A DNA stretch of 64,000 nt from Oscillospiraceae bacterium (GCA_902762875.1 CACWPS010000004.1:124001-188000), one strand, 5' to 3'. Shown: positions 26,962-35,800, counted from the first letter of the stretch. Numbers and translations: made by a program. Notes: generated from the sequence alone by a model not told the origin.

Positions 26962-27786
26962 ATGAGTTGCAAAGTAATTGCAATCGAAAACCAGAAAGGA
27001 GGCACGGGAAAATCAACTACGGCATTGAATCTCGGAGTTGGGCTTCATAACGCCGGTAAAAAGGTTTTGCTTATCGACGCTGACCCGCAGGGTTCGTTGT
27101 CAATCAGTCTCGGTATTAAGCGACCCGACGAGCTGGACATTTCCCTTGCAACGGTTATGGGGAATGTTATAGACAACAAATCCTTTGAAGATGATTTCGG
27201 TATCATACACTGCGACGAGGGCATTGACCTTATGCCCTGTAATGTGGAGCTGTCCGGTATCGAAAGCTATCTGTTTACGGTGATGAGCCGAGAGTGCATT
27301 ATGAGAACCTATGTCAATCAGATCAAGAAAAATTATGACTATATTCTCATAGACTGCACCCCTTCCCTCGGACTTCTGCCAATCAATGCTTTTGTAGCGG
27401 CAGACAGTATCATTGTACCGAGCCAGCCGAGGATATTATCTACCAAAGGTCTTGATTTACTCTTGCGTACCTATTCGCAGGTCAAGCGAGGGATAAATCC
27501 CGACCTGAAAATCGACGGTATCCTCTTTACAATGGTGGACGCACGAACCGTAAATGACAGGTCGGTAATTGAGTCAATGCGTGAGAATTTCGGAATGAAA
27601 ATCAATGTATTTGACACCTTTATCCCCGCATCCGTCCGTGTGACCGAAGCCAATATGGAGGGCAAGAGTATCTTTGCCTATGACAACAAGTGCAAGGTTG
27701 CGGACGCATACCGAAACTTGACGAAGGAGGTGCTAGACATTGCCGCGCGTGAAAAAGCTCGATTTAGGGATGACGGCTCTCGATGA
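26962..27786 (+). CDS. parA: ParA-family partition ATPase
   Basis: This 274-residue P-loop ATPase is of the ParA/Soj family, which with ParB helps keep or position mobile DNA. The deviant Walker A is ENQKGGTGKSTTALNLG (about residue 10). Walker A' is LLIDADPQGSLS, and Walker B is YILIDCTPSLGLLPINA. AAGGAG precedes the ATG. It starts the element's long plus-strand gene set and overlaps parB by 47 bp. This ParA-ParB-SpoVG order is common at one end of Tn1549-like elements. Confidence 0.94.
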   Translation: MSCKVIAIENQKGGTGKSTTALNLGVGLHNAGKKVLLIDADPQGSLSISLGIKRPDELDISLATVMGNVIDNKSFEDDFGIIHCDEGIDLMPCNVELSGIESYLFTVMSRECIMRTYVNQIKKNYDYILIDCTPSLGLLPINAFVAADSIIVPSQPRILSTKGLDLLLRTYSQVKRGINPDLKIDGILFTMVDARTVNDRSVIESMRENFGMKINVFDTFIPASVRVTEANMEGKSIFAYDNKCKVADAYRNLTKEVLDIAAREKARFRDDGSR

Positions 27787-28681
27787 GCTGTTTATGAACG
27801 ACAAGGAGCGAGCCGAAAACAAGCTCCCCAAAATCTTTGATATTCCGCTTTCGGAAATTGATGATTTTCCCGATCACCCTTACCGCGTCCTTGATGATGA
27901 GGATATGCAAAACCTAATGGAAAGTATCAGAGACCGAGGTGTTATTACACCGGCTATGGTGCGCAAAAAAGATGACGGCAGATATGAAATGATTTCGGGA
28001 CACCGAAGAAAGCACGCATCCGAACGGCTCGGACTTGAAACCCTGCGTTGTGAGGTTGTGGAGGTCAGCCGTGACGAAGCCATTATTTTAATGGTTGACA
28101 GTAATGCCCAACGGTCGGAGATTTTGCCCTGTGACAAAGGACGAGCCTACAAAATGAAGTTGGACGCAATAAAAAGACAGGGACAGAGAACGGATTTAAC
28201 TTCGACCCCAGTGGGGCCGAAGTTAGGAGAACGCTCAAATGATGAACTGGCTGAACAGGTTGGTGATAGCCATACCCAAATCCAAAGATATATCCGCCTT
28301 ACCTATCTTGTCCCCGAGCTTCAGGAGTTTGTGGATAAAGGTCAGATGAAAATGCGTCCTGCGGTGGAGCTTTCGTATCTCGATGAAGAAACTCAGCGAG
28401 ATATTGTTGACCGTATTGACGAAACCGAAGCGTTTCCGTCACACGACCAGGCAATCCGTATCCGCAAGGCGTTTGAAGCCGGAGAAATCAACTACGATAA
28501 GGTTCAGCACATTATGGCGGAGGAAAAGCCCAATCAAAAACCGAAATTCAAGTTTTCTTTTGACCGGCTGAAACCGTATATCCCCAAGGACTATAACGAA
28601 AGAATGGCAGAAGATTATGTCATTAAGGCACTGGAACACTATCAAAAGTATCTCAAAAAACAACGGGAGCAGGCAAGGTAA
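27740..28681 (+). CDS. parB: ParB/Spo0J-family partition protein
   Basis: This DNA-binding partner of ParA has 313 residues. The ParB N-terminal CTPase domain is seen in IPLSEIDDFPDHPYRV, GVITPAMVRKK and the box YEMISGHRRKHASERLGL. A helix-turn-helix follows in NDELAEQVGDSHTQIQRYIRL. The start is a TTG inside the parA gene. The C-terminal 60 residues are basic and differ from chromosomal ParB. No clear parS-like 16-bp palindrome was found nearby. Confidence 0.92.
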   Translation: MPRVKKLDLGMTALDELFMNDKERAENKLPKIFDIPLSEIDDFPDHPYRVLDDEDMQNLMESIRDRGVITPAMVRKKDDGRYEMISGHRRKHASERLGLETLRCEVVEVSRDEAIILMVDSNAQRSEILPCDKGRAYKMKLDAIKRQGQRTDLTSTPVGPKLGERSNDELAEQVGDSHTQIQRYIRLTYLVPELQEFVDKGQMKMRPAVELSYLDEETQRDIVDRIDETEAFPSHDQAIRIRKAFEAGEINYDKVQHIMAEEKPNQKPKFKFSFDRLKPYIPKDYNERMAEDYVIKALEHYQKYLKKQREQAR

Positions 28682-28789
28682 TAAAGAGTGCGCACAAGGC
28701 TGAGAGAGCATTGCTTTCCCGGTCTTTTTTGTTGCCCTGCTTGCAATTTCACTCATATATAAATCCACACGGAAAGGAGGAAAAACAGT

Positions 28790-29071
28790 ATGCAGTTTGA
28801 TGTTAAAATCCGCAAGGTCATCGAGAACGGCAAGCCCCTCAAGGCGGTTGCTTCCGTGACTGTGGACGGCGCTTTTGTTATCCACAATGTCAGAGTGATC
28901 GAGACCGAGAACGCAAAGTTCGTTGCAATGCCTTACGCAACCTATCAGGATGCCGAAGGCAAGGATGTACGCCGTGATATCGTTCATCCCATCAAGTCCG
29001 AAGTCCGCAAGGCTTTGGAGACCGCTGTGTTTGCTGCCTACGAGCAGAAGATCAGCGAAAAGGCTGAATAA
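28790..29071 (+). CDS. SpoVG-family protein of mobile elements
   Basis: This 93-residue protein has the SpoVG fold, a small RNA- or DNA-binding regulator in sporulating bacteria. The match is MQFDVKIRKVIENGKPLKAV, ASVTVDGAFVIHNVRVIE and FVAMPYATY. AAAGGAGG lies before the ATG. Copies like this are usual beside ParA/ParB in conjugative elements. Its target is unknown. It sits just ahead of the pilin genes, so a role in their control is possible. Confidence 0.85.
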   Translation: MQFDVKIRKVIENGKPLKAVASVTVDGAFVIHNVRVIETENAKFVAMPYATYQDAEGKDVRRDIVHPIKSEVRKALETAVFAAYEQKISEKAE

Positions 29072-29130
29072 TGACAGCCTAAAAAAGAATACCCAACCAA
29101 AAAAATAAAGAAAGAATGAGGTAATAATTT

Positions 29131-29352
29131 ATGTTCAAGAAAATCAGAAACAAGGTTAATTCCATGGTTGCTACTGCTAAGGCGACCGTTGCCACAAAGA
29201 AGGCTGAGGGTTATGTCGATTCCGGTGTAAAAATTCTTATCGCCGTAGTTATCGGTGCATTGCTCCTTGCAGGACTTTACACGCTCTTCAACACTACCAT
29301 CATGCCCACCGTGACGACCAAGATCACCGGGCTTTTCTCGTATAGCGGTTAA
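29131..29352 (+). CDS. Flp-like small pilin 1 (DUF6133-like)
   Basis: This 73-residue protein has a basic N terminus (MFKKIRNKVNSMVATAKATV). A processing-site-like EGYVDSG follows, then a long hydrophobic helix ILIAVVIGALLLAGLYTLF and a short polar tail. That layout is that of a Flp pilin made as a precursor. It is nearly a twin of the next gene and stands just before a prepilin peptidase and full Tad machinery. A pilin role is therefore strongly suggested. Known Flp pilins have Glu at +5; here that position is Gly. Confidence 0.75.
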   Translation: MFKKIRNKVNSMVATAKATVATKKAEGYVDSGVKILIAVVIGALLLAGLYTLFNTTIMPTVTTKITGLFSYSG

Positions 29353-29395
29353 TCCGTAATACACACAAAAAATAGAAAGAACGAGGTAAAAGAAT

Positions 29396-29617
29396 ATGTT
29401 TAAGAAAATCAGAAACAAGGTTAATTCCGCAGTAGCGGCGGTTAGAGCGACTGTTGCTTGCAAGAAGGCTGAGGGCTATGTTGATTCCGGTGTCAAGATT
29501 TTGATCGCCGTTGTAATCGGCGCACTCCTGCTCGGCGGACTGTATTTGCTGTTCAACGGCACCATCATGCCCACCGTGACCACCAAGATTCAGGGACTTT
29601 TCAACTACGCAGGCTAA
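29396..29617 (+). CDS. Flp-like small pilin 2 (DUF6133-like)
   Basis: This is the second tandem pilin-like gene, 73 residues, with the same EGYVDSG site and hydrophobic helix as the first. Differences are mainly before the cleavage site (SAVAAVRATVACKKA) and in the tail (FNGTIMP, FNYAG). The upstream ribosome-site blocks of the two genes are also alike, which points to tandem duplication. A strong GC-rich hairpin follows the stop codon. The pair may encode major and minor subunits. Confidence 0.75.
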   Translation: MFKKIRNKVNSAVAAVRATVACKKAEGYVDSGVKILIAVVIGALLLGGLYLLFNGTIMPTVTTKIQGLFNYAG

Positions 29618-29624
29618 ACACGGA

Positions 29625-29654
29625 CGGCGGGGTGTCAATGGAGGCACCCCGCCG
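29625..29654 (+). terminator. GC-rich hairpin after the pilin pair
   Basis: A perfect 10-bp stem, CGGCGGGGTG with CACCCCGCCG, has a 10-base loop and is followed by CTTATTTTA. It lies between the pilins and the assembly genes. It could act as a partial terminator or stabilise pilin mRNA, giving more pilin than machinery. Confidence 0.72.
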
Positions 29655-29683
29655 CTTATTTTACTATGAAAGGGGCGCATTGA

Positions 29684-30322
29684 ATGCATTTGATGATTCG
29701 ACCTATTATGCCGTATGATATACCGAAGCTTACCGAAAATCCGTTTGTCCTCATAAGCGGCTTTGTGCTGGTGATTACGGCTGTGCTCACTGCCGTTGTT
29801 CTCAGCCGGTATGCTGCCGAAGTATATAAAGGCAACAGGAAAAAAGCAACGCTTTTCTTTGCCGGTATTACGGCATTTGTAACCCTTATGCTGTTCTGTT
29901 TTTTTGGATGTGCTGCAACTGCGGTCAAGGGATGTATTTTCTGCCTACTCCTCCTATTCTCCTCTTATGAGGATATACGGGTAAGAGAGTGCGAGGACTA
30001 TGTCCATTTAATGATCGTGATTGCAGCGTTTATCGGAACGGATATGGCGGCTTTGCCGAATATGATTTTTTCAGCTTTGCTTGTAGGCGGTATTATGCTC
30101 ATGACAACAATTATAACCAAAAGTCAAATGGGCGGTGCGGATATTAAGCTTTCCGCCGCCTGTGCTTTTTTGCTCGGAACCGTACAGGGCTTTGCCGGAC
30201 TGATGCTCGGACTTATCGCCGCTATTATTGTAAACATCATTAAAAACAGAAAAAAGAACACAGAGGGATTCCCCTTAATCCCATACCTTGCCGTCGGGTT
30301 TATGGCGGCATATTTTATGTAG
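29684..30322 (+). CDS. Prepilin peptidase (A24/TadV-CpaA family)
   Basis: This 212-residue membrane aspartic protease matures pilins. Six or so hydrophobic segments are visible. The first catalytic aspartate is in SSYEDIRVRE (after helix three), and the second is in MGGADIKLSAA, the GxGD-type motif in a GGAD form. No cytoplasmic methylase domain is present, as in TadV/CpaA. AAAGGGG lies upstream. It sits between the pilin pair and the CpaB gene, so its substrates are probably the two pilins and the two later pseudopilins. Confidence 0.87.
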   Translation: MHLMIRPIMPYDIPKLTENPFVLISGFVLVITAVLTAVVLSRYAAEVYKGNRKKATLFFAGITAFVTLMLFCFFGCAATAVKGCIFCLLLLFSSYEDIRVRECEDYVHLMIVIAAFIGTDMAALPNMIFSALLVGGIMLMTTIITKSQMGGADIKLSAACAFLLGTVQGFAGLMLGLIAAIIVNIIKNRKKNTEGFPLIPYLAVGFMAAYFM

Positions 30323-30338
30323 AAACAGGAGGTTCAAT

Positions 30339-31061
30339 ATGAAGAACAGAACAATTATCGGTATTGTCTGCATGATTCTTGCGGTTGCCATGACCTTTGC
30401 TGTCGCACCACTTGTAAACCGTCTGACAAGCGATACAACTACGGTTGTTCGGCTCAAACAGGATGTCGGCAGAGGTGCAAAGATTACAGCAGAACAGGTT
30501 GAAACCGTCAAGGTTAAGACAGATACCATGCCGCAGGGCGTGTATGTTAACACCGCTGATGTTATCGGTAAGTATGCTTCTTCTACCCTTTACGCCGGAG
30601 ATATTCTCACAAAGGCAAAGCTTACGAAGGATGCCAACAGTGCAGATGATGTATTTGCTTCGCTTAACGGCAGTAAGGTTGCGGTCAGCGTAACCATAGA
30701 TACCTTTGCGGCAGGACTTTCGGGCAAGCTTCAGAACGGAGATATTATCTCCCTTATCGTTGTAGATAAAAATGCCGGTACTTCCTCTATTCCCGGTGAG
30801 CTTAAATATATGAAGGTTATTACGACCACAACTGCGGGCGGTATTGACCAAGACTCTATTGTGAAGAACGAAGACGGCAGTTTTGAGATTCCGAGCACTA
30901 TCACCGTGCTTTGTAATACCGAACAGGCCAAGCTCCTTGCAAAGTATGAAGCGGACATTACGCTCCAAGCGGCACTTGTTTACCGTGGCGATACAGAGAC
31001 GGCAAATAAGTTCATTGAAAAACAGGACGCTTTCTTTGCGGGAGGTGGCAACAATGGGTAA
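30339..31061 (+). CDS. CpaB/RcpC-like SAF-domain pilus assembly protein
   Basis: This 240-residue protein has one N-terminal membrane helix (TIIGIVCMILAVAMTFAVAP) followed by a SAF domain. The SAF motif reads VGRGAKITAEQVETVKVKTD, then YASSTLYAGDILTKAKL. The ATG at 30339 is chosen because CAGGAGG lies just upstream; an earlier in-frame start would overlap the peptidase gene heavily. It is the CpaB-like component of Tad systems. Its end overlaps the next gene by 8 bp. Confidence 0.82.
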   Translation: MKNRTIIGIVCMILAVAMTFAVAPLVNRLTSDTTTVVRLKQDVGRGAKITAEQVETVKVKTDTMPQGVYVNTADVIGKYASSTLYAGDILTKAKLTKDANSADDVFASLNGSKVAVSVTIDTFAAGLSGKLQNGDIISLIVVDKNAGTSSIPGELKYMKVITTTTAGGIDQDSIVKNEDGSFEIPSTITVLCNTEQAKLLAKYEADITLQAALVYRGDTETANKFIEKQDAFFAGGGNNG

Positions 31062-31767
31062 GATGATTGCCGTTTGCGGTGCTCCCGGCAGCGGGAAAAC
31101 CACCGCCGCACTGAAAATTGCGGAGGAAATCTATTACGCAAAAAAAGGTTCGGTAATATTTCTTTCTCCTGATTTGAATGTGCCCTGTCTTGCGTTTGTA
31201 TTTCCGAACTGTAAGGAGGAAGAACTGTATTCTGTCGGCGTTGCGCTGGACCGCACGGATATTTACCGTGAGGACGTGCTCCGCCAGATGAACCATGTGA
31301 AAACAATGGAGAACTTCGGCTTTCTCGGATATAAAGCCGGGGAAAACAAGTATTCCTATCCGCGACCGACTGAGGATAAAATCCTAAATCTGTTCTCTAT
31401 TTTGAGAGAACTTGCAGACTATGTAATCGTAGACTGTGCGGACGGGCTTATCTCATCTATGGCAAAGAGCCACGCAGATATGCTCGTTCAGCTTATCACC
31501 CCCGACCTTAAGTGTATGGCGTACTATTCATCTAATTCGGGAATGTTTGAGCTTGGTGCCGAGAACCGCATTAAGGTTATGAATATTTCGGATAAGGATT
31601 TGTTCTTGCCTATTACAGAAGTGGCAAATCACTTTAAGGGCGTGGATTTTACTCTGCCCTATTCAAAGGCACTAAAACAGCAGACCATCACGGGAACGCT
31701 CTCCGAAAGGCTTCCCGATGCTAAGTACAGGAGCGTGGCGGCGGGAATTGCAAAGGCGGTGATTTAA
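31054..31767 (+). CDS. TadZ/CpaE-like P-loop ATPase
   Basis: This 237-residue protein has a P-loop, AVCGAPGSGKTTAALKIAEE, at its start and YVIVDCADGLISSMAKS as a Walker B-like strand. It has no N-terminal receiver domain, so it is a minimal TadZ relative. In Tad loci such MinD-like proteins place the machine at the membrane or pole. It lies between cpaB- and cpaF-like genes and its stop overlaps the next start (TAATG). The ATG at 31054 follows GGAGG. The call rests on the P-loop and context. Confidence 0.72.
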   Translation: MGKMIAVCGAPGSGKTTAALKIAEEIYYAKKGSVIFLSPDLNVPCLAFVFPNCKEEELYSVGVALDRTDIYREDVLRQMNHVKTMENFGFLGYKAGENKYSYPRPTEDKILNLFSILRELADYVIVDCADGLISSMAKSHADMLVQLITPDLKCMAYYSSNSGMFELGAENRIKVMNISDKDLFLPITEVANHFKGVDFTLPYSKALKQQTITGTLSERLPDAKYRSVAAGIAKAVI

Positions 31768-33080
31768 TGGCACAGAAAATAGACTTCGTATCATTACTTC
31801 ACAAGTCACAAGAATATATATCCGAAAACTATGCGGCGGCACTTTCCGACCGCAGTAAGGTTGTGCAGCTCCGCTCATATATTGAGAAATATATGCACGA
31901 CAGCGGATTTGAAGTGGAGGGCATGACTTTCCGTGAACTATCGGATAAGCTCTATTCCGAAATGGCGGAGTATTCGGTGCTTACAAAATATCTCGGTCGT
32001 GATGAAATTGAGGAAATCAATATCAACGGCTGGGACGATATTGCCGTCACCTATACCGACGGGCATATTGAGAAAGCAAAGGAGCATTTCTACAACCCGC
32101 AGCACGCCGTTGATGTGGTAAAGAGATTACTTCATCATTCCGGCATGATTATTGATAACGCTACGCCAATGTCACAGGGACATCTCCCGGGCAACACCCG
32201 TATTACGGCACTGAAAGAGCCGCTTGTTGATGATGACAGAGGTATCAGCGTGTCTATCCGACTTCTGCACCCGTCAAGAGTGGATATGAAGGCGCTTGTC
32301 AAAGGCGGTAATGCTACGCAGAAAATGATCGACTTTTTATGTATGTGCCTTCGTTACGGTATTTCTTTTGTGGTAGCCGGTGCAACATCCTCCGGTAAAA
32401 CCACACTGCTTAACGCACTGCTCACTTCCATTCCGGATAACAAGCGTATCTTTACCATTGAGTCAGGCTCCCGCGAGCTGTCGCTTGTAAAGGTGAAGGA
32501 CGGCGAAGTTATCAACAATGTGGTTCATACCCTTTCCCGTCCGTCGGATAACCCGGCGTATGATATCACACAAGAGAACTTGGTGGTAGCGTCCCTCCGA
32601 TTCAACCCCGATATTGTTGTAGTCGGAGAAATGCGAGACACCGAAGCTTATTCTGCGGTGGAAGCAAGTCTTACCGGACACACGGTAGTATCGACTATTC
32701 ATGCATCGGCGGCAGACGCGGCTCATATGCGTTTGGCTTTGCTATGTCAGAAGCGCTTTCCCATAAACTTTGCAACCTCACTTATGCAGGCAGGACAGGC
32801 GTTTCCGCTTGTTGTGTACGCTCATAAGCTTGAAGATAATTCCCGTAAAATCATGGATATTTCCGAGTGTGTTATTACGCCCTCAGGAGAACGGGAGTAT
32901 CACACGCTTTTCCGTTTTCGCATCACAAAAAACGAGCTGAAGCGCGGCAAATACAAAATTGACGGTTTCTTTGAACAGCCAGAGATTATGAGCGACCACC
33001 TGAAGGGAAAGCTCATGCAGTTCGGCGTACCGCAGAAAACCTTAGAGCAGTTTTTAGTAAAGGACGGTGATTTAAAATGA
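31767..33080 (+). CDS. CpaF/TadA-type secretion ATPase
   Basis: This is the hexameric motor of the pilus, 437 residues. The N-terminal domain includes DEIEEININGWDDIAVTYTDG. The ATPase core has Walker A VVAGATSSGKTTLLNALL (about residue 205), the Asp box, Walker B with DIVVVGEMRDTEAYSAVEA, and the His box in TVVSTIHASAADAAHMR. These identify the GspE/CpaF family. It lies between the TadZ-like and TadB-like genes and overlaps both by one to four bases. Confidence 0.93.
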   Translation: MAQKIDFVSLLHKSQEYISENYAAALSDRSKVVQLRSYIEKYMHDSGFEVEGMTFRELSDKLYSEMAEYSVLTKYLGRDEIEEININGWDDIAVTYTDGHIEKAKEHFYNPQHAVDVVKRLLHHSGMIIDNATPMSQGHLPGNTRITALKEPLVDDDRGISVSIRLLHPSRVDMKALVKGGNATQKMIDFLCMCLRYGISFVVAGATSSGKTTLLNALLTSIPDNKRIFTIESGSRELSLVKVKDGEVINNVVHTLSRPSDNPAYDITQENLVVASLRFNPDIVVVGEMRDTEAYSAVEASLTGHTVVSTIHASAADAAHMRLALLCQKRFPINFATSLMQAGQAFPLVVYAHKLEDNSRKIMDISECVITPSGEREYHTLFRFRITKNELKRGKYKIDGFFEQPEIMSDHLKGKLMQFGVPQKTLEQFLVKDGDLK

Positions 33081-34000
33081 TTTTTTCGGTCATAAGCTCG
33101 GTTCTCATAATTATATCAATCGTATGTCTTTTCGGGCTAACCCCCGAACAAGTCACCGACGATTTAATGAGGTTAATCACCCCGAACGATACTATGCGGG
33201 ACAAATCCCGTCATCTTCGTGGAAACAAGAAAAAGCACCGATTGTACCGTACTCTTGTAAAGATGAAAACCGCCCTTGCCGTTACGGGCAAATCAAAGCA
33301 GTTTACGATTGTCTGCTGTGCGTCGCTTATTCTTTTCGCGGCGGGCATTATTGTGTCGGTGTTGATAGATAACATTTTCCTTATGCCGGTACTGTCGGTG
33401 GCGTTTGCCCTGATACCGTTTTTTTATACGACAAGCACTCTTTCCTATTACGAAAAGAATACCAAAGAAGAACTTGAAACGGCGCTCTCTATCATCACAA
33501 CCTCGTATGTGCGCTCGGACGATATCGTTGCGGCGGTCAGAGAAAACATCAAGTATATCAAACCGCCCCTTCGTGATGTGTTCAAGTCTTTTGAAGGCGA
33601 AGCCACCGCCATTTCCTCTAATATCAAACGCGCACTTTACAAACTTAAAAGTATGGTGGACAATGAAATATTTTGGGAATGGTGCGACACGCTCATTCAG
33701 TGTCAGGATGACCGAACCTTGAAAGACACGCTTTTGCCTATTGTTGCAAAGCTAACCGATGTTCGTATCGTAAACTCGGAGCTGAAAACGATGCTTTCCT
33801 CAGCCCGTAATGAATATTGGTTTATGGTGGCGCTGGTTGTCGGTAATATCCCGCTTTTGTATTTGCTCAATAAGGATTGGTTCCACACGCTGCTCTTTAC
33901 CACGCCCGGTAAACTTGTGTGCGGTATTTGCGGTATGGTAATTCTGATTACGGCTTTGTTTATGATGAAGTTCACAAAGCCCGTTGAGTACAAGAGATAA
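33077..34000 (+). CDS. TadB-like inner membrane platform protein
   Basis: This 307-residue membrane protein starts with a short signal-anchor (ISSVLIIISIVCLFGL). A paired helix block (FTIVCCASLILFAAGIIVSVL and following) comes next, then a soluble type II secretion F-like domain with EELETALSIITTSYVRSD. The last two helices close the protein. This matches TadB topology. It overlaps the ATPase gene by 4 bp and is followed 14 bp later by the TadC-like gene. The pair should form the platform at which pilin assembles. Confidence 0.82.
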   Translation: MIFSVISSVLIIISIVCLFGLTPEQVTDDLMRLITPNDTMRDKSRHLRGNKKKHRLYRTLVKMKTALAVTGKSKQFTIVCCASLILFAAGIIVSVLIDNIFLMPVLSVAFALIPFFYTTSTLSYYEKNTKEELETALSIITTSYVRSDDIVAAVRENIKYIKPPLRDVFKSFEGEATAISSNIKRALYKLKSMVDNEIFWEWCDTLIQCQDDRTLKDTLLPIVAKLTDVRIVNSELKTMLSSARNEYWFMVALVVGNIPLLYLLNKDWFHTLLFTTPGKLVCGICGMVILITALFMMKFTKPVEYKR

Positions 34001-34014
34001 GGAGGTTTGAAAGT

Positions 34015-34884
34015 ATGTTACAGGCAATTATCGGCGCACTTTGCGGCGTCGGACTATTCTTTGTACTTGCGGATGTGTACCGTATTCCGTATCTGAAAAC
34101 TTCCAAGGCGGTGGAAAGCCTTTCAAAAAAGCAGAAGGTCAAGACTTCAACGCTGAATGTATGGCTCGGAAACCTTGCGGATTTTCTCGCAAAACACATG
34201 AAGCTCAACGAGTTCAAAAAGGCTCAGCTTGAAGCCGATCTCAAAACGGCGCAGATGGATATTACTCCCGAAAAGTTCAAAGCGAATGCCATTGTAAAAG
34301 CGCTGCTTATCGGTATATTTGCCATTCCGATGGCGTTCATCTTTCCCATTCTCTCTCCCGTAGTTCTGTTCCTTGCGGTATTTCTTTACCGCAGAGAACT
34401 AAAAAGCGTTTCGGTACGGATACGGCATAAGCGAGAGAAAATCGAAAGCGAACTGCCGAGATTGGTATTTACGATAGATAAGACCTTAAAGCACAGCCGC
34501 GATGTGCTGTATATGCTTGAAAGCTATGCAAAGAACGCCGGTCGTGAAATGAAGCACGAACTGGATATTACGGTGGCGGATATGAAGTCGGGCAACTATG
34601 AGGCGGCGATCACAAGACTTGAAGCAAGAGTCGGCTCTGCCATGATGAGCGATGTGTGTCGCGGTCTTATAGGTATTCTTCGCGGAGACGATACCGAAAT
34701 GTATTGGGCGTCGCTGTCCCTTAAATTCAACGATATTCAGCGTCAGCAGTTAAGACTTCAGGCGCAGAAGGTACCGAGAAAAGTCAAACGCCTTTCCATG
34801 TGTCTGCTTATCTGCTTTATGCTCGTTTATGTGGTCGTAATTCTATCTCAAATCATGGACTCGATCGGCGTCCTGTTCGGATAA
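34015..34884 (+). CDS. TadC-like inner membrane platform protein
   Basis: This is the partner of the TadB-like gene, 289 residues. It has an N-terminal membrane helix, a helix pair (LLIGIFAIPMAFIFPILSPV), a soluble T2SS-F domain (SELPRLVFTIDKTLKHSRDV) and a final helix, LLICFMLVYVVVILSQIM. GGAGG precedes the ATG. The end is followed closely by the pseudopilin gene. Confidence 0.82.
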   Translation: MLQAIIGALCGVGLFFVLADVYRIPYLKTSKAVESLSKKQKVKTSTLNVWLGNLADFLAKHMKLNEFKKAQLEADLKTAQMDITPEKFKANAIVKALLIGIFAIPMAFIFPILSPVVLFLAVFLYRRELKSVSVRIRHKREKIESELPRLVFTIDKTLKHSRDVLYMLESYAKNAGREMKHELDITVADMKSGNYEAAITRLEARVGSAMMSDVCRGLIGILRGDDTEMYWASLSLKFNDIQRQQLRLQAQKVPRKVKRLSMCLLICFMLVYVVVILSQIMDSIGVLFG

Positions 34885-34895
34885 GGAGGGGTTGT

Positions 34896-35309
34896 ATGAT
34901 GAAGAAGATATTACACTCTAAAAAGGGCGAAGGCTATGTGGATATGTGCGTCGGAGTGGTCGTTTTCGTGATGATTCTCGTTATCGCCATTAACATTTTC
35001 AGTTTTATCACCCTGCGTATTGAGATGGATCAGATTGCCGATGAGCTTATCGAAGCAGCAACCTATGCCGGTTGTTTTGACGATGATTTTTGGCACGCCG
35101 ACAGCGATATGCTGGATCAGTATTACTACTATGGTATTGATTACGGAGCAGACAGGTATTTCAACAGTACCTACCGCCGTGTTCAGCTCGGCGAGCGAAT
35201 GTGGGTAGAGATTTCAAAGCACACATATGTCAAAGGACTCGGCGTGTTCAAAATTCCCGTCACCGTAAAGGTTAAGAAATCGGGACTTTCGGAAAGATAC
35301 TGGAAGTAG
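34896..35309 (+). CDS. TadE-like pseudopilin (DUF4320-like)
   Basis: This 137-residue protein has a short basic leader and the site KKGEGYVDMCVGVVVFVMIL. It then continues as a hydrophobic helix and a polar C-terminal domain with FKIPVTVKVKKSG. The GEGYVD block is the same as in the two small pilins, so the same peptidase probably cleaves all three. The start is the first of two ATGs (34896, 34899) after AAGGAGG. It resembles DUF4320 proteins of conjugative elements and the TadE minor pilins of Tad loci. Confidence 0.77.
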   Translation: MMKKILHSKKGEGYVDMCVGVVVFVMILVIAINIFSFITLRIEMDQIADELIEAATYAGCFDDDFWHADSDMLDQYYYYGIDYGADRYFNSTYRRVQLGERMWVEISKHTYVKGLGVFKIPVTVKVKKSGLSERYWK

Positions 35310-35317
35310 GTGGATGT

Positions 35318-35788
35318 ATGATAAACAAACGGGGAGACGGATATATTTCTACTTGTGTAATGATTGTGGTTATATGTATGCTGCTGTCGGTATTCGTGAC
35401 TTTTGCGGTATCGGTAAATACAGTAAAAACGGTTCAAAGAAATTCCCGGGTTGTGCTTGACAGCTTTGTAATGAAAAACTCAATCGTTATTTACGATTCA
35501 ATTAAAAACGGAAACAACTCCACAGCAGAGCTTGACGAGGATATGTATACCGAGGATTTATGCGACTTTTGCACATTTGAAAAAAACGGAGAATATTTAT
35601 ATGCTTATACCGGTGACGGAAAACTTAAATACAAGCTTTCAAAGCCGATTATATCGTTCGCTACTGAAGGGAAATTAAAAATTAATGCGAGTTATACAGT
35701 ATATTATCCTATTGATTTTGCCGGAGTAGTGATTGATACCGCTGAAATACCTGTCACTGTGGAATCAAAATATAATGAAAAATTTTAG
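35318..35788 (+). CDS. Second pseudopilin-like protein
   Basis: This 156-residue protein begins MINKRGDGYISTCVMIVVIC, a GDGYIS site followed by a long helix. It then has a charged domain ending in VIDTAEIPVTVESK. The layout mirrors the previous gene (leader, Gly-Tyr site, helix, beta-rich end), so it is likely a TadF-like minor pilin. The DNA is more AT-rich here than in the assembly genes, suggesting this part of the locus varies between elements. Confidence 0.65.
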   Translation: MINKRGDGYISTCVMIVVICMLLSVFVTFAVSVNTVKTVQRNSRVVLDSFVMKNSIVIYDSIKNGNNSTAELDEDMYTEDLCDFCTFEKNGEYLYAYTGDGKLKYKLSKPIISFATEGKLKINASYTVYYPIDFAGVVIDTAEIPVTVESKYNEKF

Positions 35789-35800
35789 GAGGTCACCGAA

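Noticed and set aside
28682-28789. Terminator between parB and the spoVG-like gene
   Set aside because: A T run (GTCTTTTTTG) is present but no convincing stem with a loop precedes it.
30315-31103. 262-codon minus-strand frame across the CpaB-like gene
   Set aside because: It mirrors a real gene and has Cys/Arg-rich shadow composition; no start signal.
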